DNA of 37,238 nt from Eubacteriales bacterium. GTDB lineage: Bacteria > Bacillota > Clostridia > Oscillospirales > Oscillospiraceae. The position numbers were made by a program, and so were the translations under genes. The stretch spans positions 1-37,238 of the forward strand of contig JAUMWJ010000022.1 of assembly GCA_030529655.1 (NCBI GenBank), in the 5' to 3' direction. A model generated the notes under the pieces. The model worked only from the letters and a program-made list of their open reading frames with translations, had not been told where the DNA came from and ran no database searches. Of this stretch, positions 24,102 to 31,886 are shown piece by piece (position 1 is the first letter of the stretch; each line of letters opens with the position of its first letter).

Positions 24102-25926
24102 CACATTTCCCTCCTACCAGTCGATTGGCGCCGCAGCCGTTGCAATGAGTGCGGCAGTCCGGCGTAGTGACGCTTTCGTATGCTCTTTCACGCTCACGCC
24201 AGAGATAACTCTCCGTTACGCCGCTGGAAATCATGCTCCAGGGCATGATCTCGTCCTTTTCACGGACACGGTTGGCATAGAAATGGGGGTCGATGCCACA
24301 TTCTGCAAAGGCATCCATCCAGCGCTGCAGAGAGAAATACTCCTCCCACGCATCCAGTTTGGATCCCATGCGCCATGCGGTTTCCAGCACCTTACCGAGC
24401 CGTCTGTCACCACGGGCCAACACGGCCTCTATAAAGCTGGTTTCGCCGTCATGCCAGTTATAGGTCACGGTCTTGGTGGTCATGGCTTCGCGCAGTAATT
24501 TGACACGGCGCTCGTATTCCTCGCGGGAAATCTGCGGCTCCCACTGAAAAGCGGTATGAGGCTTAGGCACAAAGTAAGAGGTGGAAACCGTAATGCGTAC
24601 GCCACGGTTCTTATTGGCGGCGCTTTCACGCCATGCGTGCATCACGCGAGCCGCCACATCGGCGATACCGAGGACATCCTCGTCTGTCTCCGTGGGTAAC
24701 CCCAGCATAAAGTAGAGTTTCACCGCGTTGTATCCACCGGCAAATGCGGTCTTGCAGGAGGTTAACAAATCATCCAGCGTCACATTTTTATTGATGACAT
24801 CACGCAAGCGCTGTGTACCGGCCTCCGGCGCAAAGGTCAGGCCGGACTTCCGTCCCTTTGCCAGACGCTGCATCAGATTCATGGAAAAGTTATCGGCACG
24901 CAGACTGGGCAGGGACAGATTCACATGACGATCGGCGCAGAAATCCTCCAAATCGTCACAAAGCGCCGTCAGTTCGGGATAGTCACTGGTGCTCAGGGAG
25001 GACAAGGTCATCTCCTGATACCCGGAATCGTTACAGGAATCCATGCCATATTGCGCACACAGATCGCGGCTGCGGTTACGCACCGGGCGATAGACATAGC
25101 CGGCCTGACAGAAACGGCAGCCGCGGATACAGCCACGGAACAGCTCCAGCATCACACGGTCCTGCACAATTTCCGTAGAGGGCACGATGGTCTTTACCGG
25201 GAAATAGGATTTGTCCATATCACGGACGATACGCTTGGTCACGGTCTTGGGTGCGCCATCGTGGGGAACAATCTCTTTGACCGTGCCATCCTCGTGGTAT
25301 GTCACCTCGTAAAGACTTGGCACATAAAGGCCGTCAAGCTGAGCAGCTTTACACAAGAATTCATGCTTGCTCCAACCCTCACGCCGTGCCTGACGGTGTA
25401 ATTCTACCAGTTCCACGGTAATATCCTCGCCCTCACCCAAGCTGACAATATCAATAAAGTCCGCCACGGGCTCGGCATTATACATGGCTGTACCGCCGGC
25501 AATGACCAGAGGCGTCAGCTCGGTACGCTCAGCACTGTGCAGAGGGATATTCGCCAGATCCAGCATATTCAGGATCGCGGGAAATGCCATTTCATAACCC
25601 ACGGAAAATGCCACGATGTCATGATTGGTGATGGGCTCGCCGGACTCCAAAGCGAACAGCGGCATACCTGCCTTGCGCATCTCCTCCTCCATATCGCCCC
25701 AAGGAGCAAACACACGCTCACACCACACACCGGGCATCTCGTTCATCACACCGTAGAGAATCCGCATACCCAAATTGGACATACCGATCTCGTAGGTATC
25801 GGGAAAGCAGAATGCAATGCGTGTGTCCACTTCATCTTTATCTTTCATCACCGCATGATACTCGCCGCCTACATACCGTGCCGGCTTCTGCACACGGGGT
25901 AAAATGCGCTCTAATCTTTTATCCAC
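24094..25926 (-). CDS. TIGR03960 family B12-binding-like radical SAM protein
   Basis: A 610-residue radical SAM protein. The N-terminal half resembles a cobalamin-binding-like domain (FPDTYEIGMSNLG near residue 41). The [4Fe-4S] motif CIRGCRFC is at Cys266, Cys270 and Cys273, followed by the radical SAM barrel and a C-terminal region rich in conserved Trp and Arg. This matches TIGR03960, whose substrate is not established. The GTG at 25926 was chosen because AGGAG lies 7 bases before it and the family begins VDKRLERILP-like; the longer open frame lacks such a site. Operon with the DUF2344 gene. Confidence 0.9.
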   Translation of the reverse strand: MDKRLERILPRVQKPARYVGGEYHAVMKDKDEVDTRIAFCFPDTYEIGMSNLGMRILYGVMNEMPGVWCERVFAPWGDMEEEMRKAGMPLFALESGEPITNHDIVAFSVGYEMAFPAILNMLDLANIPLHSAERTELTPLVIAGGTAMYNAEPVADFIDIVSLGEGEDITVELVELHRQARREGWSKHEFLCKAAQLDGLYVPSLYEVTYHEDGTVKEIVPHDGAPKTVTKRIVRDMDKSYFPVKTIVPSTEIVQDRVMLELFRGCIRGCRFCQAGYVYRPVRNRSRDLCAQYGMDSCNDSGYQEMTLSSLSTSDYPELTALCDDLEDFCADRHVNLSLPSLRADNFSMNLMQRLAKGRKSGLTFAPEAGTQRLRDVINKNVTLDDLLTSCKTAFAGGYNAVKLYFMLGLPTETDEDVLGIADVAARVMHAWRESAANKNRGVRITVSTSYFVPKPHTAFQWEPQISREEYERRVKLLREAMTTKTVTYNWHDGETSFIEAVLARGDRRLGKVLETAWRMGSKLDAWEEYFSLQRWMDAFAECGIDPHFYANRVREKDEIMPWSMISSGVTESYLWRERERAYESVTTPDCRTHCNGCGANRLVGGKCDV

Positions 25927-25988
25927 AATAATTCTCCTGTCGTAAGTTTCTTTCTCATAACAAGTTATTTTACCCCGTATCCCCGCAT

Positions 25989-26046
25989 TTGACAAGACTT
26001 TTTATTATGTTTGACATGATTTGACACTTGACAGGTATGGTATAAT
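25989..26046 (+). promoter_or_regulatory. Four TTGACA repeats and an extended -10 upstream of the membrane-protein gene
   Basis: TTGACA occurs at 25989, 26011, 26021 and 26028, then TGGTATAAT (TATAAT at 26041-26046). None of the copies has the usual 17-base spacing (14 for the third copy), so the extended -10 probably drives transcription and the repeats may be binding sites or alternative -35 elements. Confidence 0.5.
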
Positions 26047-26098
26047 AAAAATGAGCTTTTTCTCGTTTCTGTATCAAACGAAAAAAGCTCATTTTTTT
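26047..26098. terminator. Long bidirectional terminator-like hairpin in the leader of the membrane-protein gene
   Basis: 15-bp outer stem (26047-26061 with 26082-26096; core TGAGC/GCTCA), a one-base bulge, 6-bp inner stem (26063-26068 with 26076-26081), 7-base loop, and T runs on both strands. It lies between the -10 box and the ribosome site, so it could attenuate the plus-strand gene, end leftward transcription from the M23-M50 genes, or both. Confidence 0.65.
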
Positions 26099-26113
26099 GT
26101 TCAGGAGGTAACT

Positions 26114-26794
26114 ATGAAAAGAAAGTTCAGCACGGAGCTTGCCTATGTATGCGGCATTTTATTCGTCGCATGGGGCGTCGTATTGATGGAAAAGGCGAAT
26201 TTTGGCGTTTCTATGGTGGTGGCCCCTGCCTATTTACTTTACCGCTGGCTGTCCCCTATTTGGCATTTCGTCACCTTCGGCATGGCGGAATACTGCTTGC
26301 AGGCGGTAGTATTGATCGCCATGTCGCTGTTGATCCACCGTTTCCGCGTATCCTATCTGTTTTCTTTTGTCACGGCGGTGATCTACGGTTTTGTTTTAGA
26401 CGGATTTATGCTGCTGGGCGCCATGCTGCCGGTCGATTCCGTCTGGCTGCGCGCCATTTATTATGTACTGGGCATGCTATTCTGCTCGGCAGGCGTGTCC
26501 GCCATGTTCCATACATATATTTCCCCGGAAGTTTACGAGCTGTTTGTCAAAGAGGTTTCCTCCCACTTCCATATCAATATCAATAAATTCAAGACCGGTT
26601 ATGACTGCACAAGCTGTTTGATCGGTGTGATCATGAGCTTCTTGGTGTTTGGACTGTGGCACTTTGAAGGTGTGAAATGGGGTACGATTCTCTGTGCGCT
26701 GATCAACGGCTGGATCATCGGTCGTTTCTCCGCTTTCTATGAAAAGCATTGGACCTTCTATGACCGCTTCCCCTGGCGCAAATATTTCATGTAA
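26114..26794 (+). CDS. YczE/YitT-like (DUF6198-type) integral membrane protein
   Basis: A 226-residue protein with about five hydrophobic segments (residues near 9-25, 32-48, 60-76, 80-105, 115-133, and one near 180-200) and a charged C-terminus. The first segment followed by LMEKANFGVSMVVAPAYLL is typical of the YczE/YyaS/YitT-related membrane family. No enzymatic motif is seen and the function is unknown. The ATG at 26114 has a perfect AGGAGGT 5-8 bases upstream. Expression may be limited by the hairpin in its leader. Its stop overlaps the convergent M50 gene by 8 bases. Confidence 0.75.
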   Translation: MKRKFSTELAYVCGILFVAWGVVLMEKANFGVSMVVAPAYLLYRWLSPIWHFVTFGMAEYCLQAVVLIAMSLLIHRFRVSYLFSFVTAVIYGFVLDGFMLLGAMLPVDSVWLRAIYYVLGMLFCSAGVSAMFHTYISPEVYELFVKEVSSHFHININKFKTGYDCTSCLIGVIMSFLVFGLWHFEGVKWGTILCALINGWIIGRFSAFYEKHWTFYDRFPWRKYFM

Positions 26795-27389
26795 GGCGCA
26801 GTTTTTGGCGCAGGGAGGTCAACAGCAGCCATAGCGCCATCAGCACCAGAAAACAGCCGCCGCCTGCACAGCTTCCCAATATTGCCGTGACAGCAAGCAG
26901 TAAAAATGCCACAGCAAGTCCTACATTACTTGCCACGCGGTCTGCCGTGTACGGCTCGGTTGACCATGCAGCGGCAAGCCACAGTATACTGCCGCCGTCA
27001 AGAGGCGTAATAGGCAGCAAATTGAAGAGTCCCAGTATAAACTGCGCACCTGCCAGCAGATAGAATAGCGGCATATACTGTCCGCAAAGTCCCCATAGCA
27101 ATCCAAGCAGCAAATTGACAGCAGGGCCGGCGAGTGTCGCCAATATTTCACCGCCATAGGATAACCGACAGCTCGGTGCTATGTGCATTTCTGCTCCCAA
27201 TGCGGTGACTTCAATGGTATCAACTCGTCCGCCCAATGCCCGCAGCACCAGATAATGTCCCCATTCATGTGCCAACGCCGCCAACAACAGGGCTGCCAGA
27301 ATTTCCGGAGAAGAAAGCAAAATAAATGCCGCTAACACTACCACTGCCGCAGGTGATACACGGATGGTCGTTTGCTCAGTGGGATACAT
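26787..27389 (-). CDS. M50 (site-2) intramembrane metalloprotease, SpoIVFB-like
   Basis: A 200-residue multi-pass membrane protein with the zinc motif HEWGH (residues 41-45) and a second conserved motif LLPITPLDGGS, where Asp is the third ligand. These define M50 intramembrane proteases. It is shorter than B. subtilis SpoIVFB (288 residues) and lacks the C-terminal CBS domain. The ATG at 27389 lies inside the end of the M23 gene (14-base overlap) and has no clear Shine-Dalgarno sequence, so translation is probably coupled. The M23-M50 pairing recalls spoIVFA-spoIVFB, which controls sigma-K activation during sporulation; this role is inference. Confidence 0.82.
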   Translation of the reverse strand: MYPTEQTTIRVSPAAVVVLAAFILLSSPEILAALLLAALAHEWGHYLVLRALGGRVDTIEVTALGAEMHIAPSCRLSYGGEILATLAGPAVNLLLGLLWGLCGQYMPLFYLLAGAQFILGLFNLLPITPLDGGSILWLAAAWSTEPYTADRVASNVGLAVAFLLLAVTAILGSCAGGGCFLVLMALWLLLTSLRQKLRLT

Positions 27390-28218
27390 AGAAAACCGGA
27401 TTGAGATAGAGGGTGTCCTGGTGCAGTTCAAAATGCAAATGCGGTCCTGTGGCTTGACCGGTAGCACCCACCTCCGCTATGGGATCGCCTAACTGCACCG
27501 TCTGACCGGAGGAAGCGGTGATGCGCTGGCAATGTGCATAAAGCGTTGTAAAATCGTTGGCATGAAGCACAGTTACATATTTCCCCAGCTCTGAGCTCTC
27601 CCCTACCGCCGTCACCTTTCCATCCGCAAAGGAACGGATGACCGCCCCCTCTTCTGCGTCAATATCCATACCGTAATGGAATCGTTTTTCTCCTGCAATC
27701 GGATGTATACGGTAGCCGAAGGATGATGTCAACTGTCCCTTAATCGGATCGGCGTATGGAAATCCCAGCACACGCTGCAGCAGGAAGACATCCTCCGGCA
27801 GATTATCTGCCGTATAGATGATGTCTTCCTGTTTTGTTGTCTGTGCCATCAGAGCCGTGCTTCCCCCTAGCTCCACGCTGTCCGCCTTGCCAAATACCGC
27901 TGTATAGGCGTCCTCCAGCGCATCGGATATACCGTCCTTGCCGGATACAGCACGACCTATGGAGGAGAATGCCTCTGCAAAATCGGTATTCTCTCCCATC
28001 CATGACAGCAGTTTGTCCCGGCAAAGCGCCAATGTATCGGGAGCTAGCAGTTTTACACCCACCACACCTATCAAAATAACAGCACACGCAATAAGTTGTA
28101 TCATGCGGCGTTTTCCTCTGGGTGATTCTTTCCGTTTTGCTGTGTCGGTTTTGCTCGTTCGGTATCTTGTCGGCGTCTGATTTATGCGTCGACCGCTGTA
28201 TTCCCGCCGTGTTGCCAT
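27376..28218 (-). CDS. M23 (LytM) domain membrane-anchored protein, SpoIVFA-like
   Basis: A 280-residue protein with a basic N-terminal tail, one membrane segment (about residues 38-56, QLIACAVILIGVVGVKLLA), a linker, and a C-terminal LytM/M23 domain (about 170-278). The zinc motifs HYGMD (H-x3-D) and HLHFE (H-x-H) are both intact, so peptidoglycan endopeptidase activity is possible. Architecture and size fit SpoIVFA, whose LytM domain in B. subtilis is degenerate. GGGAGG precedes the ATG at 28218. A general envelope peptidase is the alternative. Confidence 0.82.
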   Translation of the reverse strand: MATRREYSGRRINQTPTRYRTSKTDTAKRKESPRGKRRMIQLIACAVILIGVVGVKLLAPDTLALCRDKLLSWMGENTDFAEAFSSIGRAVSGKDGISDALEDAYTAVFGKADSVELGGSTALMAQTTKQEDIIYTADNLPEDVFLLQRVLGFPYADPIKGQLTSSFGYRIHPIAGEKRFHYGMDIDAEEGAVIRSFADGKVTAVGESSELGKYVTVLHANDFTTLYAHCQRITASSGQTVQLGDPIAEVGATGQATGPHLHFELHQDTLYLNPVFYVSH

Positions 28219-28286
28219 GTTGTCCCCTCCCTTTTTCTCTATGTCTATGCAGTGTGTCTGCTTCTTATGTGAGGAATAAATTTTTC

Positions 28287-28315
28287 TTGACATAGACACG
28301 GAAAAACAATATAAT
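28287..28315 (+). promoter_or_regulatory. Consensus promoter of tRNA-Pro
   Basis: TTGACA (28287-28292), 17 bases, TATAAT (28310-28315): a full consensus match, 11 bases before the tRNA. Confidence 0.85.
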
Positions 28316-28326
28316 AGGTTGGCTGA

Positions 28327-28402
28327 CGGGGAGTAGCGCAGTTGGTAGCGCGCTTGGTTCGGGACCAAGAGGCCGGGAGTTCAAGTCTCCTCTCTCCGAC
28401 CA
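28327..28402 (+). tRNA. tRNA-Pro, anticodon CGG, CCA encoded
   Basis: 76 bases fold as a cloverleaf. The acceptor stem is CGGGGAG/CTCTCCG (one G-T pair) with discriminator A and encoded CCA. The anticodon stem CTTGG/CCAAG encloses loop TTCGGGA, giving anticodon CGG, which reads the proline codon CCG. The T arm is GGGAG/CTCCT with loop TTCAAGT. It is a single-gene unit with its own promoter and terminator. Confidence 0.95.
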
Positions 28403-28405
28403 GAG

Positions 28406-28439
28406 AAAACCGCTGAAATCGTATGATTTCAGCGGTTTT
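28406..28439. terminator. Bidirectional intrinsic terminator
   Basis: Perfect 15-bp stem (28406-28420 with 28425-28439; core ACCGCTGAAATC) and 4-base loop, with A and T ends. It lies between tRNA-Pro and the convergent Nudix gene. Confidence 0.85.
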
Positions 28440-28443
28440 ATGT

Positions 28444-28980
28444 TTAGATCCCCATTAGGTTTTTCGCTTTCAACACGGCAATTACCGTTTTGGCATCCTT
28501 TATTCCACCGGAAAGGCACATATCCTTCAACTCTGTAAACGGAATGTTTGCCACTTTCAAAAACTCATCCTCATCCGGGTGCCTCTCACCAAAGGTCAGC
28601 CCACGCGCCAGAAAAAGATACAGCGTTTCATCATAGCAGCCGGGTGAAGCAATGATTTCACCCATAGGCAGCCATCGTTCCGCCGTAGCGCCTACCTCCT
28701 CCAGTAATTCACGCTTAGCGGTTTCCAACGGTTCTTCTCCGGCTTCGCGCTTGCCTGCCGGAATCTCCCACAGTTCCCGCGAAAAAGCATAGCGGTACTG
28801 TCGCACCATCGGCACACAGAAATCATCGTCTAACGCTAAAATACCTACACCACCGGGATGGCGTACTACCTCACGCACGCCGGTTTTGCCATTGGGCAGC
28901 TCTACCTCATCGCGCATGACCCGGATAATCCGTCCGTGATACACTTCTTCACTTTGTAATGTTTTTTCTTTCAGATCCAT
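28444..28980 (-). CDS. Nudix hydrolase, ADP-ribose pyrophosphatase type
   Basis: A 178-residue Nudix hydrolase. The complete Nudix box G-x5-E-x7-RE-x2-EE-x-G spans residues 76-97. The preceding SRELWEIPAGK and VVRHPGGVGILAL are typical of ADP-ribose pyrophosphatases (NudF type), which convert ADP-ribose to AMP and ribose 5-phosphate. The ATG at 28980 has AGGAG 7 bases upstream; an ATG five codons earlier lacks it. Downstream of degV in the same direction, separated by a terminator. Confidence 0.9.
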   Translation of the reverse strand: MDLKEKTLQSEEVYHGRIIRVMRDEVELPNGKTGVREVVRHPGGVGILALDDDFCVPMVRQYRYAFSRELWEIPAGKREAGEEPLETAKRELLEEVGATAERWLPMGEIIASPGCYDETLYLFLARGLTFGERHPDEDEFLKVANIPFTELKDMCLSGGIKDAKTVIAVLKAKNLMGI

Positions 28981-29002
28981 GTTAACTCTCCTCATACACG
29001 GT

Positions 29003-29040
29003 AAAATCCGACTTAGCGTAATACACTTAAGTCGGATTTT
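29003..29040 (-). terminator. Intrinsic terminator between degV and the Nudix gene
   Basis: 13-bp stem AAAATCCGACTTA/TAAGTCGGATTTT with a 12-base loop and a short T run on the minus strand. No separate Nudix promoter is evident after it, so read-through may supply that gene. Confidence 0.7.
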
Positions 29041-29063
29041 TTTACTTTCAGATCAATGCACCT

Positions 29064-29912
29064 TTACTTGCGGATAAACAGCACGCCCAGCGTATTTTTG
29101 CCGCAATGGGAGGAGATTGTGCAACCGGCTCTTGTAATGCGAATTTGCTTTACAGGTACCAGTTTACGCACTTCTTCTGCACACATCTGGCAAATTTCAT
29201 CGTCACAGCCGGCATGAGTAACGAAAACATGGTCGGCAACAATCCGGCTTCCGTCCCCCACCTGATCGGCAATATACTGCAGCAGCACCTTTTCAAACTT
29301 ACCGCGATATTTACGGCTGACATCCATCTTACCGCCACTCACCTCAATACACGGCTTCAGCTTCAGCAGATTGGCGCCCAATGCCGCCAACGCAGAGCAG
29401 CGTCCGCCTTTGTACAAAAAAGTCAGATCATCCACGATAAAGGACGCACTCACCCGATCTGCAAGCTCTCGGCTTTGGCTGACAATTTCTTCAGCCGTCA
29501 TGCCCTTTTGTGCCATCTCGCAGGCAGAAACCACCAGCAAACCGCCGCCTGTGGACAGATTACGGGTATCTACTACGTATACATTCTCAAATTCCTGGGC
29601 GGCAATGACCGCATTACTGCACGACGACGACATTTCAGAGCTGATGGTGAAATGGATGACGGTATAGCCGTCATTCACCAAAGCGCCAAAGAAGTCGATA
29701 CATTCCGCCAGATTCGGAGCCGCTGTCTGAGGCAGTTCACCCTTTTCCGCATAGTGGGCATAAATCATATCGGGTGTAATATCCACACCGTCAGCATAGG
29801 TTTTATCCCCTAAAACCACCTTTAACGGCAATATTTTAATACCATATTGGGCGATCAGCTCCTCACCAAGATCGGTGGTACTGTCGCTGGTAATGATAAT
29901 TTTCTCCTGCAT
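29064..29912 (-). CDS. DegV family fatty-acid-binding protein
   Basis: A 282-residue DegV/FakB-like protein. The N-terminal SDSTTDLGEE and the second-domain patterns TISSEMSSSCSNA, DTRNLSTGGGLLV and FLYKGGRCS are family landmarks. Such proteins bind a fatty acid and, as FakB, present it to the kinase FakA; no fakA is in this window. Predicted cytoplasmic. AAAGGA precedes the ATG, with a TATAAT-type -10 about 30 bases upstream (29943-29948 on the complement). Confidence 0.92.
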   Translation of the reverse strand: MQEKIIITSDSTTDLGEELIAQYGIKILPLKVVLGDKTYADGVDITPDMIYAHYAEKGELPQTAAPNLAECIDFFGALVNDGYTVIHFTISSEMSSSCSNAVIAAQEFENVYVVDTRNLSTGGGLLVVSACEMAQKGMTAEEIVSQSRELADRVSASFIVDDLTFLYKGGRCSALAALGANLLKLKPCIEVSGGKMDVSRKYRGKFEKVLLQYIADQVGDGSRIVADHVFVTHAGCDDEICQMCAEEVRKLVPVKQIRITRAGCTISSHCGKNTLGVLFIRK

Positions 29913-30014
29913 ATGGGTATTTCCTTTCTATTTTATTTTTTTATTATAACGCTTCTGCGGTAAAGATGCAGTAAAGAAATTCTGTCGATAGCTGTAAAAA
30001 TAACGGGCGTATAC

Positions 30015-30043
30015 TTGCAGCTCAGCAAAAGAATAGGTATAAT
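30015..30043 (+). promoter_or_regulatory. Promoter of the two-component pair
   Basis: TTGCAG (30015-30020), 17 bases, TATAAT (30038-30043). Confidence 0.7.
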
Positions 30044-30074
30044 CTATCTATATGCAAGTAAAGGAGCAGCCCAT

Positions 30075-31151
30075 ATGCGAGGAAAGCAAAAAACTTTGAA
30101 GCAGTGGTGGAGCGATATTCTCTTCACGCTAATTGTTTTAGTAGGAGCATTTGGTGCCAATATTCTGATCCGCACGCTGCTGCCTTCCCAGTCGCTGACA
30201 CCTATGATCTTTGTGTTCGGCGTATTTCTCATTTCGCTGAAAACCAAGGGTTATGTGCTCTGCGTCATCTCCGCTATTTTAAGCGTGATCGCCACTAATT
30301 TTGCCTTTACCTATCCTTACTATTCCTTTACCGACCTGCTTACCGGTCAAAATATTTTCTCGGCTATCCTGATGCTCGTAATCGCCATTGTCACCAGCAG
30401 TCTGAACACAGCCATTCGTGTACAGGATGAGATTCGTGCCGAAAGCGAGAAGGAAAAAATGCGCGCCAATCTGCTGCGCGCCATTTCACACGATCTGCGT
30501 ACACCGCTTACTTCTATCTACGGTGCCAGCTCCACCATTATCGAAAATTTCGATTCTCTGAAAAAACCGCAGCAGATCAAGCTATTATCTGAGGTACGGT
30601 CAGACAGCGAATGGCTGATTCATATGGTGGAAAATCTGCTCTCTGTTACGCGCATCGACGAGGGAAACATACAGCTTAACAAAACGCCTACCGTATTAGA
30701 GGAGCTGATCGATGCCGTGCTGTTGAAGTTTCGCAAGCGCTATCCGGATCAGCCGGTCTTACTATCCATTCCTGATGAGTTTATCAGCATACCCATGGAT
30801 GCGCTGCTGATCGAGCAGGTTTTGTCTAACCTGTTGGACAACGCCATATACCATGCTTCCGGCATGACGGAGCTGTCGCTGAGTGTACATACCGAAGGCA
30901 GAAAGGCCGTCTTTGAAGTGGCAGATAACGGCTGCGGTGTGCCATCAGAGAAGTTGACCGATCTCTTTACCGGCTATTTGGAGCATCTTACCTCACCTGC
31001 CGATGGAAGACGCAACAATATGGGCATCGGATTATCCGTTTGTTCCACCATTGTACGCGCACACGGCGGCGAAATCTGGGCAGAGAACAGGAAAAACGGT
31101 GGAGCTGTTTTCCGTTTCTCGCTGGAAATGGAGGATAACTCACTTGAGTAA
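30075..31151 (+). CDS. Sensor histidine kinase, short KdpD-like (DUF4118)
   Basis: A 358-residue membrane kinase. Four hydrophobic segments in residues 12-112 form a DUF4118 domain like that of KdpD. HisKA follows, with the phospho-acceptor His139 in AISHDLRTPLTS, then the ATPase domain with N box (QVLSNLLDNAIYHA), D box (VADNGCG) and GIGLSV. The long cytoplasmic KdpD/UspA input region of true KdpD is absent. AAAGGAG lies 8 bases before the ATG at 30075. The stimulus is unknown; potassium or turgor sensing cannot be assumed because no kdpFABC genes are in the window. Confidence 0.88.
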   Translation: MRGKQKTLKQWWSDILFTLIVLVGAFGANILIRTLLPSQSLTPMIFVFGVFLISLKTKGYVLCVISAILSVIATNFAFTYPYYSFTDLLTGQNIFSAILMLVIAIVTSSLNTAIRVQDEIRAESEKEKMRANLLRAISHDLRTPLTSIYGASSTIIENFDSLKKPQQIKLLSEVRSDSEWLIHMVENLLSVTRIDEGNIQLNKTPTVLEELIDAVLLKFRKRYPDQPVLLSIPDEFISIPMDALLIEQVLSNLLDNAIYHASGMTELSLSVHTEGRKAVFEVADNGCGVPSEKLTDLFTGYLEHLTSPADGRRNNMGIGLSVCSTIVRAHGGEIWAENRKNGGAVFRFSLEMEDNSLE

Positions 31152-31854
31152 TAACCGTTACAAAATTCTTGTGGTGGAAGATGAAGCCAACATTCGCAGC
31201 TTTGTGGAAACCATTCTGGATGCTAACAATTATCAGGTTCTCACCGCCACACGATGTGATATGGGTACCATGCTTTTTTCCTCTCATCTGCCGGATCTCG
31301 TGATTCTGGATCTGGGGTTGCCTGATCGGGACGGTTTGGAGTTTATCAGTGCCGCCCGTCAGATTTCGGCTGCGCCGATCATCGTACTTTCCGCCCGTAC
31401 CACAGAAGCAGACAAGGTGGCGGCTTTGGATTTGGGCGCAAACGATTATATTACCAAGCCCTTCGGTACGGCAGAATTATTGGCGCGACTGCGGGCTGCT
31501 CTGCGCAGCAGCCGAGCCGGCGCAGAAATGGGTGCCGTACCCGGTGGAAAGTTTGTTTTGGAAGATCTGGAAATTCAATATGATACCCGTACCGTTTCCA
31601 TTGGAGGAAACACGATCGATCTGACGCAGACGGAGTACAACATTGTTGCCTTTCTCTCTACTCATACCGGAAAGGTGCTGACCTATTCCGCCATTATACA
31701 GGCCGTTTGGGGTTATTCCGACCACGGCAGTGTGAAAAAGCTGCAGGTCAACATGGCAAATATTCGCAAGAAGTTAGGCGCTAAGCCGGGAGAAAATCGG
31801 TATATCATCAATGAATTGGGCGTTGGATACCGTATGCAGGATGATAACAGTTGA
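31144..31854 (+). CDS. OmpR-family response regulator, KdpE-like
   Basis: A 236-residue regulator. The receiver domain has the acidic pair Glu12-Asp13, phospho-acceptor Asp56 (LVILDLGLPDRDG), LSART and the conserved Lys in ITKPFG. The C-terminal winged helix (about 135-232) ends YIINELGVGYRM, typical of KdpE. The start is TTG at 31144, placed 9 bases after GGAGG and overlapping the kinase stop by 8 bases; no in-frame ATG gives an intact receiver. Confidence 0.92.
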   Translation: MSNNRYKILVVEDEANIRSFVETILDANNYQVLTATRCDMGTMLFSSHLPDLVILDLGLPDRDGLEFISAARQISAAPIIVLSARTTEADKVAALDLGANDYITKPFGTAELLARLRAALRSSRAGAEMGAVPGGKFVLEDLEIQYDTRTVSIGGNTIDLTQTEYNIVAFLSTHTGKVLTYSAIIQAVWGYSDHGSVKKLQVNMANIRKKLGAKPGENRYIINELGVGYRMQDDNS

Positions 31855-31886
31855 AATCGGATGGAGGAAAATCCTCCATCCGATTT
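31854..31886. terminator. Bidirectional intrinsic terminator
   Basis: 15-bp stem AAATCGGATGGAGGA/TCCTCCATCCGATTT with a 3-base loop, between the convergent response regulator and SulP genes. Confidence 0.85.

Noticed and set aside
26051-26113. Earlier start of the membrane-protein gene at the ATG inside the hairpin (26051), giving a longer or leaderless product
   Set aside because: It lies only 4 bases after the -10 box, probably upstream of the transcription start, and the ATG at 26114 has a perfect ribosome site.
30075-31854. Annotating the two-component pair as true KdpD-KdpE
   Set aside because: The kinase lacks the KdpD/UspA input region and no potassium transporter genes are present in the window.
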